Origin: Symbiodinium natans
Lineage: Eukaryota; Sar; Dinophyceae; Suessiales; Symbiodiniaceae
NCBI GenBank assembly: GCA_905221605.1
Contig: CAJNDS010001946.1
Span: 186,001-250,000 of the forward strand
DNA length: 64,000 bases
Direction: 5' to 3'
Shown here: positions 1-11,500 of the stretch, piece after piece
How the letters are laid out: each line of letters opens with the position of its first letter
Position numbering within the stretch: the first letter of the stretch is position 1
The notes under the pieces: generated by a model
Told to the model about the DNA's origin: nothing
What the model saw: only the letters and a program-made list of their open reading frames with translations
Databases searched by the model: none
Made by a program: the position numbers and the translations under genes

Positions 1-21
1 ACGTCGAGCACGACAGACGAG

Positions 22-237
22 CTAAACAAGGGCGAAGCAGTTGCAGTGAATGACTTTTGCATGTGCCTCGGCAGACGCAGAGTCTTCAGGGTCCTCAGGG
101 TTCTCCAGAATCTTAGTGAAAACAATAAAAAAACTATTGCACACACAGACTGCCATTGACACCACATAGCACCACTTGGATTTCTGTCTGATCTGGACCT
201 CCGCTTTCTCGGGGAATGCCTCTTCTACCTCCGGCAA
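22..237 (-). CDS. possible exon with one membrane segment, gene unknown
   Basis: A short open frame of 71 codons. After a charged start (acidic then basic residues) there is a hydrophobic stretch of about 20 residues (YVVSMAVCVCNSFFIVF) followed by an acidic, polar tail. The composition suggests a membrane-anchored protein or one exon of a multi-pass protein, on the same strand as the genes to the right. Further hydrophobic minus-strand frames lie at 387-584 and 505-864 and could belong to the same unknown gene. I do not recognise a family, and no splice junction can be confirmed, so this is a weak call. Confidence 0.2.
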   Translation of the reverse strand: MPEVEEAFPEKAEVQIRQKSKWCYVVSMAVCVCNSFFIVFTKILENPEDPEDSASAEAHAKVIHCNCFALV

Positions 238-1315
238 GTGTGCAGGTGCTGTAAACCTACTAGAACCTAAAAACTACAGAACCCCGAAATCTTGGAAAGG
301 GCTCTGATATCAATGTGCCTCTGGAACCACAGGTTCTTGAGTCTCGGTTGCCTGCACGTCCAGTCGCGGAACCCAGCTGCTCAAAGTTAGACCGCTGAAA
401 GATTAGCCGGTGAGTTGCTCTCCTCGACCGCTGCGGGCTCTGCCACCTCTGTCGGGTCAGCATTCGAGATGGCCACGATGAGGCACCAAAGAAACAGGTG
501 CCGGCTAGACCTGCGCGGCTGGGATGGACTCACATGCCTTTCCATGCTGGATGATCCCGCCAGCCTTGCCAACACCTGCTGCATGGCTCGTCGGCGTTGG
601 CTTCAAGACTACGAGTAGTTGCTGTCGTGAGGCATGTGCGCTAAGCATTCTTGCCGTGTATTGCTGTGTCAGAACACTAAGGCTCTTTTGGCACTGTAAC
701 ATCCGCACAATGGCAATGCGGCAATGTGGGTCGTTGGTTTCCTTGAGCCTGCTGCTGATGCCAATGTAAACTATTTGCGCAGCAAAAACTACCAGACGTA
801 GAAGGCACATTGACATCGACATCCCGCACTGGCATTCATGTGTGGCCCCCCGCAGCCTGGACACGCACTTATCTCCACTACAACACCCCGCATCCGGACA
901 TTGTTCTGAGCAGTTCTATTGCGCAGCTCATGCATCGATCAACTGGCATGCAAGCAGCTCGGCTCTCGCAAAGCTCAAGATCCAAACGCACCAATGAGTT
1001 TCTTGCTCAGATTTGCTCAGCCTGTTTAATAGTTTCTTCTGGGCCTTCTTGATTGTGTTCAGGGAATTCGCACGAAGCAGGCCCTCTTTCAGAAATGTTT
1101 CTCTGCACCGAGTCCGTGACTGTTCTGTTCAGTCTGAACAGGGATGATACCGAAGCCAACACGTTCACCCACAGCACAGGTTTCTTTTGAGCAACCCAGA
1201 GCGAAAAAGGAGGAACGCGCCACCTCGCAAGATTATGCGCTTCGAATTTTCGACATGATCTATGGACGGCTCTTAGAATTTTGTCATAATTACCGGACAG
1301 CAGATCCAAGCAACT

Positions 1316-1451
1316 TCCGTCTCTCCCTCTCTGCATCTGCCTCTCTGCCTCTCTCCCTCTCTCCTTTTCTGCCTCTGTGCCTCTCTCCCGCTCTCCCTCG
1401 CTCTCCCTCGCTCTCCCTCGCTCTCCCTCACTCTCCCTCACTCTCCCTCGA

Positions 1452-1485
<34 letters not shown>

Positions 1486-1572
1486 CCTCCCTCCCTCTCT
1501 CCCCCATCTCTCCCTCTCTGCTTTCTTTCTTTCCTTCTTTCTTTCTTTCGTTCTTTCTTTCTTTTTCTTTCA
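1316..1572. repeat. CTCTCC/CTTTCTTT pyrimidine microsatellite
   Basis: About 250 bp of almost pure pyrimidine on the plus strand: first imperfect CTCTCCCTCG-like units, then (CT)n near 1,460-1,485, then (CTTT)n near 1,520-1,570. The complementary strand reads as a long polypurine tract, capable of triplex (H-DNA) structure. Confidence 0.9.
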
Positions 1573-2247
1573 CAACTCGACCCCTTGCAGCAATCCAGCA
1601 GCTTCGCCCAAAGGGTTTTCTGTGGTGCCTCGCATGATCTCGCATGCGTCCGCAGACAGCTGGGGAGGCCAGAGAGCCTACGTCACACTCACCCAACATG
1701 GCGAGTGTGCCAGCTTCGAGCAGACTCGGGCTTGCAACAAAAGAGCAGCATCGGAAGTGTGACCAGTGCGCTGCATCTCCTACTACGAAGCCTGGAGTGC
1801 CTTGAGCCTTCCGACACCTGCTCCATCCTGGGAGCTGCCACTAGCAGAATTTGTTGCGGGCAAGCCCCAGGAGGAACGTCCGAATCTGGAGCTCATGTCT
1901 ACGACATGGCTGGAAAAGTTCGGACACACTGCAAGCAACCACTGAGTGGCGCAAAACTGTTCAAGAGCAAAATCCAAACATTCTCGCAACTGTGAAGCGA
2001 AACCAACCGCTCTGATTCCCAAAGCGGTTGTGTTTCTTCACCCCTGGCTGCTTCACGAATCTTACGGAACGGCCGCCTGTGGAGATCTGCGGAGACTGCG
2101 GAGCATTCGGAAAGCATGCCGGGTTCATTCGGCATTCGCTCAAGCCTCAGCGGCTGGATAATCCAGCTGTGCATGTCATCCGGCATGAGAACCAACAAGG
2201 TGACGCAAAAGCGACTTTGATACGGCATAGTCGACTTGTGCACGTGC

Positions 2248-2332
2248 TCGTGCACGCGCGCGCGCGCGTGTGTGTGTGCACGTGTGCGTGTGCGTTGTCG
2301 CATGCACGCCCGCACGCCCGCCCGCCCACCCG
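2248..2332. repeat. CG/TG alternating purine-pyrimidine tract
   Basis: A run of (CG)n passing into (TG)n, then GTGCACGTGTGCG-like sequence and CCCGCACGCCCGC-like units. Strict purine-pyrimidine alternation over about 50 bp is the classic sequence type able to adopt Z-DNA. Confidence 0.75.
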
Positions 2333-3859
2333 GCAGAACATCAAGGTGTTCGACCAAGGTCAATCACAGAATTCCAAGGCATGCGACGACTCCAGATGTA
2401 TGCTAAATAGACCAATTTCAGATCTCGAGCACGGCAAAATGTTGCGTTTGCATTTGCTTCATGGCAGAGGCTCCCCCGCTGCCGCCGCTACAGTGTTCAT
2501 GCTGGCTGGCAAGCTAGGGGCCCCCGTGGTAATCCAGCCATGGCATCAACAACACAGCTTGGCTTTGCCTTGGCTTGTTGGAGTGCCCCATCCAGGCAGT
2601 GTTGCTGCATCATTGAAAGATTACCAAATTTTTGCTTTGTCAAAGGAGTGCCCAAACCCACGAAGGGCCTGGTTAGGTTTGGCTTGAAGTTTTCCATGCT
2701 TCCCGTGGGCGGGAATTGGAGGATGAATGAGCCAGTGCTTTAGTCTTGCTTGGCTGTCTGATGGAGTGACTGGCTTGCTTATTGGTCTTCTCGAATGGAT
2801 TCCCCCCCGTGAGAAGTCAATAGAATCAACAGATACACGTGGAAAATCCATGCCGACATCCTTTGATGCTGATGCGAGAACTGTGCACCACGAGCGGATT
2901 AGGTCACCTCCACAGCTACGCGGCTGTGCGAAGCTGTGCCCTAGAGCTAAGGGCAACTGCAAGAATTTGCCAAGCTTCGTTGGAAATCTCGGCGTCATCA
3001 CTCGCCGAGACCTGCTTGGTTGATGTGGTGGTGGCCTTCTTGTGGCCGCGAAGCCTTCGCTTCGACAACTCGACTCTTATCCTGAGCGGACGAATGAGAT
3101 CAGCTAGACACCACGCAGGACACCAGTGAGGACACACACAAAACACTCTACTTAAGACTCCAGACTTGCATGCGAATGCTCACTCCGAACTGATTCCTTC
3201 TCCTTCTCTGTATCGCTCGGATTTTTGCGTGACGCTTGCCAACTGACTTCCACTCGACCGGCGTCCAGTTGATACTTACTTTGCAGACTTTGCATGGCTT
3301 CCAAGCAGCAACAAAGCCACCCAAGCCAGCAAGCGAGCTCCCACAAGGTAAACAAGAATGATCCTGGGCCATGCTTGCCGGCTATACCCGAGGCTATCAA
3401 CCGAGACATTTGCAGCAACATCTCTTTGCAGCCTGCACATGCCCTACAAGATACACGCATCCAAGCATCACCCAGTTTACGGCTTGGTCGTCCCGCTTGA
3501 TGCCTTGACTTGCACAGGACGCAACGGCTTGCTTTGAACCACGTGAGCTCTCACACTCCACTTGGCCGACATGGTGCCGAAGAAAGTCAGAACGGCTGCT
3601 CCATTTGCCAGGCACGGCGGGCCCGGACCTGTGCTGATGGCATGCTTAAAATTGCTTAAAGGTATAACCCTCAACATAGCCGATGGCAAGCTAAAGCGTC
3701 GCTGCACACATAGCGCAATACGTGAGCTGGTCTCTGGAATGGCATATAGACTTGTCGAATCGAAAGGCAATCAAGATCACCACGGCTGTCCCAGATTGCG
3801 ACTGCATACCTCAATATCCCAAAACGCAAAAAATTGACTTCGAGCATTCCAAAGCAATT

Positions 3860-4100
3860 TGACGGGGGTACTCTGGGGCACTGTGGGGGTCGGAGGGATT
3901 AAGCAATCCAGAAATATTGAGATTCTTCTGGATTGGGCACCCCAAAGATTCCTGGGGGGGCTTTAGCAGCTTAGCAGTCTGCCGGAATTTCTGTGGGAGA
4001 AGCTGTGTCCCTAGGGCTCGGCACGCCAGGGAACCTTATCGGGGTTCTCTGCGGGTGGGCACTGCAGGGATACTCTATGGGTCTCTGCAGTATGCTCTGG
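3860..4100. repeat. dispersed degenerate TACTCT/TTCTCTGYGGG repeat, copy 1
   Basis: A region of imperfect internal repetition around the words TACTCT, TTCTCTG and GTGGGCACT. A 22-bp word at 4,055-4,076 (GTGGGCACTGCAGGGATACT followed by CT) recurs with two differences at 12,071-12,092, where the same degenerate pattern covers about 400 bp. It lies just past the last recognised exon of the first ABCG gene. Confidence 0.6.
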
Positions 4101-4214
4101 CTGAAGCAAGGACAAAGCAATCTCACAACAAAACGGCGGATTGACTACATAATTACATAATAATAATCAGCTTCACAAAGCGCAACTGCACATCCAACTA
4201 ATGCAGCTGGGCCG

Positions 4215-7200
4215 CTCCGAGAAGATTGGCCTGAAGAGTCCGATAACTTGAATCCACCTGAAGTACACTGGGATGTCCTCCGTGGTGATCAGGAACCCTT
4301 GGCACCAGCAAGCCGCTGATACTCAAAGCTTTATAGAACATGCCGTGCATTCAAGACTGCTTCTTTGCCATCCAGACTCCGTTGAACGTCATAAACGGAA
4401 AGACCGTCAGCAGAAAGAGTGCGAATGCATACTCAATTCTGCCGCCGATCATGCTGGCAAGGTAGCCCCAAGCAGAGCCAATATGCGAAGTGATCACAGT
4501 CAGCAATACGAACATGAGATACCTTGCCCCACAGCTTTGGCAAACTCCTTTACCTAGAACGGCAACACTGCAACGACTCAAAGCAGCATACATAACCATG
4601 CAGCACCGGCGAGCTTAGGGTTTCGCTCCTCTTTGATTTGACATTTTGCCCCCAGGCAACCCTCGGCCTGCCCTGCAAAGTTTTCTTCTGAAAGAAATGC
4701 ATGCCGAGGATCGATTCCGGCGTCTTGCCAATTCCTGCCATGAGGAACACCGTAGAGGAGAGGACGATGGGAGCCACGGTGTCCACAGGGAAATCACCAA
4801 TGACTTTGGACCAAAACCATGCAGAGATGGAGTACATGCCTCAGGCACAACGGCACTCTTCCAATGGACATGAAAACAAAGACGCGTAACTGCATGATGC
4901 TGCATGCAACCTCTGCATCCTCTGCAGCACCACTGAGCCCGGAAACAGCATAAACGGCAGAGCCCAAAATGATATCAAAGAGAGCCAGAAAGAATCTCTG
5001 AAGGGAGGGAGGGGGAGAGAGAGAGAGAGAGAGCAAATAAAAATGTAAAAAAAAAAACAAACGAAAGGCAAAAAGAATGAGATAAAGGAGTGAGTCAATG
5101 AGTGAGTGAGTGAGTGAGTGTGTGAGACAGAGACTGCGAAGGACAGCCAGAGTGTGAGGGCGAGAGCCAGACAGCTCGTCGAGTGCAGGCACCATGCAAA
5201 AAACGAGCAGTGGAATGCGGTATGACAACACGCCCGAGGCTCACCCTGACCACCTGAACTGTTGGCAGGATACCTGCGGTGGTTTCGCGGAATGCAGGCC
5301 TCAAAGCCAGCGGAAGTTCTTGCGTGAGGCCAAAGCCAGCCGTCATAAAGGTGTTGATCATAATCATGTTGAGCAAGCCCATGACACTCCTGAGCTGTTC
5401 TGGCAACCACTTCGCAAACATAAAACTTGCCGTCCCTTCAAAAAGAATCATGCAACCAACAAAAGCAAAACATGTTTTAGAGTATGGTCCAGACTCTGCC
5501 ATGAGGCCTGGTCGTTCGGAATTTGCCAGTACATCGCACCGAAAAGGACGGCCATCAGAACTGTCCTGGCAACGACGGCCTTGAAGAGGATCTTGCTCCG
5601 ACGGCGTAGCAAAAACTCACGCTGCACCAAAGCCCCCAGGGCAGCAAGTGATGAAGTTTTTAGCGACTTCTCCTGTCCCTGACTTGCTGGCACTTTGGGC
5701 ACCTCGACCTCCCGCACGGCCCCAAGAAGCTTCTGGACGTTTTCGCGGGCTTCCTGCCTTGCGTTCTCCTCACCGGCGTTGACAGCCACGCACCGCATGA
5801 AGAAGTCAGCCGGACTTTCGTCATGGGGGCACATCAGACCAAGCGATTCATAGTGTCCCAAAGCACCGGAAGGAGTTCCCTGATAAACGGCCTTGCCATC
5901 CACCAATATCATGACCTTTCAGCTGGCATTTATACATGGAGAGACCTGAAAATCTGTCAGACTGTCACAAGACAAAGGTTGCGGTTTCAAAGAACGTCGT
6001 TGCGTTGTCAAACCCTCTGCACCTTGTCAAACAAATTGAAGACCTCCTCACTCGGCTGGTGGATGGTCGCGAAAACCGTCCGCTTCCGTGAGGAGCCCTC
6101 GCCTTGCGCGAAATCCTTCAACATCTTGCACACGCTGTACCTCAGCAGTTAGCAGGGTACTTCCCCGCAATTGATAACCTAGGGGAGGCACATGCATGTC
6201 AGCTGACACGACGGAACACAACAACAAGCCACGCCATGGCAGAATCCAGACCACTCGTTGCTTCGTCTGCAAATAGCACGGAAGGCTCGGTCAACAGCTC
6301 CGTTGCGAAGGCCAGGCGTCGTCGCTCACCGCCTGCAGGTTGTGTTATGATGTCTTGTTACCAAGCTGTTACCGCAGGGGGCGGGGGGGGGGGGAAGGGG
6401 AGGACCCAGCTGCGCTCATCTACCGCAGAAAGTATCGCTACCCCACAACCCACCCCCGCCTACTTTATCGGCTCCCCATGGTTTGGCTGCAAAGTTTCTA
6501 CCAACTTGGGGCCTACTTTAGGGAGATCCTGGCATGACTGGCGTCTTCGCATGAAGCCTGAAATTCCGGCTCCGATGTTGCCGATAAGGGTATTCTGGCA
6601 CTTCATCAGTCCGAGCTCCGTCAGCAGCGCATCCACCCGCTGTTCCCTTTCAGCTTTTGAATACAGGCCCATGCGAAATCGGCATTGAAAGAGCAGGTGC
6701 TCGCGAACAGTCAGTCCTGTCAAGCTTGGCTTAGGACTTAGGGGCAAGGCTAGCAGAGGAATGTGTTGTTATTGACTGTTTCGTGCAAGTCAGGCCTGAA
6801 GAATTAGCGGGAAGCAGGAGTGGGCGTGGAGGGGGTGGAGAGGGGTGGCTGATTTATCAGGTGGTTCTTCTACATGCCAGCTGTGTTGCGAAAGAATCAG
6901 CTTTCATGACCTCCGCAGAATGCCAGTCTATGGCATTTGATATACTTGTCATCTTCTTGTTATCAAACATGAGTTGTATGTTTGTATTAGTGGCTGGTAC
7001 CAGACCAGGAAGTTCTGCTTGGTGCTGATGTTTGCACAACTTCATATTGTTGACAAAACTGATTTGCAAGGGCCCACTGGAACCATTCCTATCTGCCAGC
7101 TTGGTGGATGAAGACAGTGATTTCCAGGGAGGATGTGATTGGTATGTTCATGAACAAACCGCTTTGGCCGGGAAAGGAATGAGAGAAGCATTACATGATG

Positions 7201-7825
7201 GTTCCCCTTCCTAGTGTTCTGGAAACTCACCCAATCGCATCCTGAGAAGAGCTGCTCGTCTTGAAAGAGAAAGCCGCAATGATCACGCATCATCGGAGTC
7301 CATTCGCCACCATTGACCTGCACACTGGAGCCTGGCAGGGATGCGGCAGAACCACGCAAGCGAAGAAACAGAAGCGTGAAGCAGATCATCAACACACACA
7401 CACACACACACATAAACACACGAGAGTAAACCCTTGTTTAGATCACTCTTGTGATCCAGTCCTGACATCAATGGTAGCTCGCCAATTCCAGCAATGGACT
7501 TCAGGAGCGTGGACTTCCCGGAGCCGGAGGGTCCCATGATGGCCATCAGCTGTCCCGGCTCGAGGTGGCCACCGGGACCATCCAGAATGCGGCAGGTCCT
7601 TGGCAGAACTGTCTCTCTACACCAGAAAAGAGCTCTGCCAAAGTTATTCCGAAGACCTAAAGCAAGATCACGTTGGCTTGACCGTGCTTTCAGCGCTCTC
7701 CCCAGAATCTGTACACCATCATCCTGATTACATGGCACCATAGCATACCACAAGGCCATGTCCAGAGATCTAAGACGTTTTTGAGCTGGATTCCTGAGTT
7801 GAACAGTTCCTAGCCCCATCCTCAT
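4215..7825 (-). CDS. ABCG-type half-transporter gene A (multi-exon)
   Basis: An ATP-driven membrane transporter of the ABCG (White) type: nucleotide-binding domain first, membrane domain second. Exons read leftward: Walker [10 protein letters not shown] (about 7,509-7,535); VNGGEW plus the Q-loop FLFQDEQLF (7,240-7,330); LTVREHLLF to [11 protein letters not shown] (6,540-6,722, roughly); GERRR with Walker [16 protein letters not shown] (6,230-6,335); H-loop [15 protein letters not shown] (6,030-6,135); [13 protein letters not shown] and membrane helix 1 (5,490-5,915); further helices at 5,275-5,470, 4,700-4,839, 4,370-4,550 and [15 protein letters not shown] (4,215-4,300). The signature ISGGE is rebuilt only by splicing. 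One intron, 4,840-5,273, is exact: the join reads [16 protein letters not shown]. Several introns need GC or GA donors. The last helix and the stop codon were not found. The substrate cannot be inferred. The start is uncertain; residues before Walker A are poorly conserved. Confidence 0.85.
5010..5125. repeat. GA and GAGT microsatellites inside an ABCG intron
   Basis: (GA)n at about 5,016-5,034 and (GAGT)n at about 5,088-5,120, separated by an A-rich stretch. Both lie inside the 4,840-5,273 intron of ABCG gene A. Confidence 0.85.
6366..6400. repeat. poly-G run in an ABCG intron
   Basis: A near-continuous run of G (about 6,377-6,394) between the exon ending in [11 protein letters not shown] and the exon carrying Walker B of ABCG gene A. 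It is a likely hotspot for length variation and assembly error. Confidence 0.85.
7388..7415. repeat. CA microsatellite
   Basis: (CA)n of about 26 bp, interrupted once, in the intron after the Walker A exon of ABCG gene A. Confidence 0.9.
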
Positions 7826-8594
7826 GTTTCAGGAGCCTTTGCTCCTGGCAAGCGCCTCCCACGGTGTGAACGGTTTATCTTGCTTCATGAGGCGGTCACC
7901 GAATCGCGAGTTAACAAGGGTCGTTCTCCCATTGAAAACAGAAATGCTACCAAGAGATTAGTTACCAGTAGGGGCTCGTGCTGAGCCTCCGCTCCATTCT
8001 GCACCGCCTCAAGCTAAGTGCACAGCGTGGCCGAGTTTGGGCTCGAGGCTGGGTTCGGACACCACAGTCATCAGCGACCTCCATGGAAGCAGTGCTTCAG
8101 GCGGCAGCGGGAGGTGGACGTGGAGGTGGCTCAGGCACAGGGACTTGGAGAAGGTGATGGCACGACCAAGGAAGGGGTTTTGACCCGGACCCCGACGCGA
8201 CAAAGCCGAGACTTGGGGAGCCACTTCATGTTTCCAAGCCCGAAGATGGCCCCGTCCCTCTGTCCCTCCGTCTCTCACGCCACTGTGGACGAATTCTGTG
8301 GGGACATTCGGGCGTGAGTAGCTTGACACCATGCGTGCACCCCTCGGAAACGCGCTGAGTCTAACGGCCAAGGCAAACGGTGGAAGCGATTTGTCAGATT
8401 ACGCGCTTGATATTTCAAGCAAGCGGCTGCACCTTGCCAATTTCATTTCGCTGTACTTCAATTGTAAGATTTTGCCAAGCCATCAACAGCTCCGGCCGCG
8501 GAATGTCCGTCAACTTCGGCTTTTCCTCATCTTGACCTCGTGGGGGACGACGATACAGCTCATTGAAGCTAATTCTCCTGAAACCAACTGACTA
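7826..8594. other. spacer between the two ABCG genes
   Basis: Separates the Walker A exon of ABCG gene A from the last C-terminal exon of ABCG gene B. A minus-strand frame of 120 codons at 8,009-8,371 is open but matches nothing I know; it could hold the true N-terminal exon of gene A. No promoter motif is recognisable, as expected for dinoflagellates, which lack conventional TATA boxes. Confidence 0.4.
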
Positions 8595-11500
8595 TCTGTA
8601 TGCGGGAGAGTCGCGACGGAGCTCGCCCTTCGTATCATCTTCTGGGGCAGCACCCTCGAACTGCCGGGGACGTGCTCGACGCATCAAGCAAAAGAACGCC
8701 AAGCCGTGATAGCAGCCTCGACGGGGCTCTGTTTGTTGCTTTGTTTGCAACAGCGCCGGGACTCTAGGCTGAGGCATTCTGCAGACAAGGAGCAGAGAGG
8801 AATCAACAAGTAAAGCATCGACACTGTGTAACCTGGGAGGTGCCAGGCTCGCTCTGACGCGTCAATCTAGGGGTGCAGGGATTAAGTGATCCATCTGCTT
8901 GAAGGAAACTGGCGCTGTCTGGATTGATGCCGCTCCATACTAAGACATCCTCACCGTTCTCTGCAATGCATGGTCCCTCGCACGGCAGGGTGCCAAAGTC
9001 TTGCCACTGGTTGATCATCAAAGCCTGCACCCACAATCCGAGGGGGGGCGGGGGGGAATTATGGGATTCTTCCACACTCTTCCATATGCTTCACTCCTGG
9101 ACAGTCATGACAGTCATGACAGCGAAGGAGTTAGGGCTCAGCGCGAGCCACCTCAAAGCTGTAGCGGAACATGGATATGGCTTTCAGCCAAACCAAGCCA
9201 ACGGGAACGGACTCCAGATTGATGAAGAGGCCACCCATCATCATCCTGGGCTCCCAGTCGGTGCAAGTGTGCGCCGCAGCGGTCGTGCCACTGCTACTGA
9301 GGCTAATGAGAAACTCACGGCCACTTCTGGTCCAAGGCCGTCAAAGGTCTGAGGCATGACGTTCAGCAGCACAACAAGCCTTGGATACTTGACAGGGCTC
9401 AGGGCAATTCGCCGAGATTGGCGTGTTGAACACAAGTCGAAAGCCCCAACGAGACTCTCACTAAAGTCACCAAAACCCATTCTTACACTGTTTGTGCAAC
9501 GTGTTCTTCGGCTTCACATTTGATGTTGTCGGAGAAGCCCCAGAAGAATGGGGCCCTCAGGGAGGGAAAGAGCTCGATGAGTTCGGTGTCTGGCAGTCCT
9601 CTTATTGCTTCGGTGCTGCCTTCCCCGATGTTAAGGTCGCCACCTCGTTAATTGTGGTCTCAGACGGGTTGAGTAACGCTTGAGGATGAGCCTTCACTTG
9701 CGGCCTTTTACTGTCGGCCCAGGGCCTCTACATCCTTCCTTACATCATTCCTTCAATTCAGTCTTTTGCGCCTCTTTGAGACCGGCAACCCTGAGGGATA
9801 CGCGCGGAGCACTAAGAGAACTAGTCGGTTAGTCGGAATGCCACTCTCGTGAATTGACGCGTGCGGAAGCACCGTGTTCCAATGAGTTCCCACAACTCGC
9901 ACCAGACCTTTTGAAAGAGTAGCATGGCCACAGCCCCGACTGGCGCAAGGTAGCCACCCAAATAACCAACGCCAGAAGCCACACAGGTGAGGAGGTATAC
10001 CGTCAGGAAGAAATATAAGAAGTTCCTTGCGGCGTACATTGAGCGCTTCGAACCACTCACTTAAGCACGTAGCTGACACATGATTACAACAACTTTCTTC
10101 CATTCGGCTTTTCATGCACTTTGGCCCAGTCTCTCAAAGGAACTTCGGAATCCCACCATCCAGAACATCATCGTCGACCACAGAAGGGCAACCTTCGTTG
10201 GCCCACGTTCCGACAGATGTTTGTAGATCTAGAGGCCTGCATTACACCCGGGTCCCTGAAGCTGCAGTGCCAATGGAGGCATCCTGCTGCGCTAATTACT
10301 GCAGATGAATGACAAAGAAGTCAAACGGAAGGTCGGCCAGCGCCTTGCTGATGTAGATGGCTGGCACCTCACAGAAGCGGCAAAGCCAAAAGGAACATCA
10401 GAGCAAAGGAACATCGGCCCGCTGCGGATGCACTTAGGAGCCGGCGGAGTATGCTCCGTTTCTGTGCTCCCGGATCAATGTGGGCAATCGCGTTGGGATG
10501 CCCATGGAAGCACCCATGCACTTAGTCGAACACAAGACTGGGCGAACAGTGATGGAGCATGCTATGCTGAGTGGCTCTGAGAAGGCGCTGATTGAATGTT
10601 TCGGCCGTGTGGATAGCATAAATGAACTCTCCGCCAGCTGCCAAGCCACACTGATTCGCAGACATCGTTTTACTGGCGCAGTCCGGGTCCGGGTCCCGGT
10701 CTGGGTACCCGGATCCGGATCCGGGTCGGCTCCGAGTCCGGGTGGGGTTTGGGTTCGGGTGAAGTCCGGGTGCGGGGTCCGGGTCTGGGTCCACGATGGG
10801 AGGGAGGGTCCGAGGAGGGTGCGGACGAAGAGGCGCGAGAAGAGCAATTCATGCACTGATCACACAACTGGTGGCCACTTCGCACAGTGCACCTGGAATT
10901 TGAAGGCAAGCGGCAGTGTTCATCACCTGCATCATCATGACCTTGCCAAGTGCGTATGCTTGGCACGCTTGCCAGCCCAAAGCCTAATTCGCATACTGTA
11001 GGATCCGGACAAAGAAAATGCAGCCATTGAGCGCGAAGAGAGCCTGCTCTTTGTTTGGAACGCTTGCTTTGGTAAACAGAGGCGCTTCCCAACTTCAATC
11101 AACATCAGGCAGAACAACCGTCAACCGTGGCCAAGGTTCTGTTTGGGTCTTCTCGATTTGGAAGAACGTCAGGCCAAAGATTAAACCCAAGACAATCGTC
11201 CGCAGCAGACTCGATCGCAGCTCTGCTTTCGCACGGGTTTTCATGATGACCTCCACTGTGCATAAGCGCAGCTCGGCCACAGACAATCAAAGCACCACAG
11301 CACTCACAACCATCAAAGCGCGAACACCATGGCTGCCACAATCACTTTCGAGCCAAGGCCGCCTCACGCTTCGTCATTTGCATCAGCTGCAGACACCAGT
11401 TCGTGCCGCGGTCGCCATCCGGGCTTTCAGAAATGGCCTGCGAAAGTACAAATCTCTTACCGGTTGATGCTGCAGCTACAATCCTTTACAGTCCTTGCTG

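Larger units (their letters stand above)
238..3850. other. region without a recognised gene
   Basis: No frame here shows a protein family that I recognise. The long frames over 1,144-1,995 and 1,007-1,699 are driven by the pyrimidine-rich microsatellite at 1,316-1,572. Small hydrophobic or basic minus-strand frames (505-864, 2,621-3,001, 3,152-3,460) might be exons, since the next gene is transcribed leftward and its last exon was not found, but none matches a known domain. Confidence 0.5.

Noticed and set aside
1144-1995. 283-codon plus-strand frame rich in Ser, Leu and Pro
   Set aside because: The composition follows the CTCTCC/CTTT microsatellite at 1,316-1,572, and the flanking codons show no domain.
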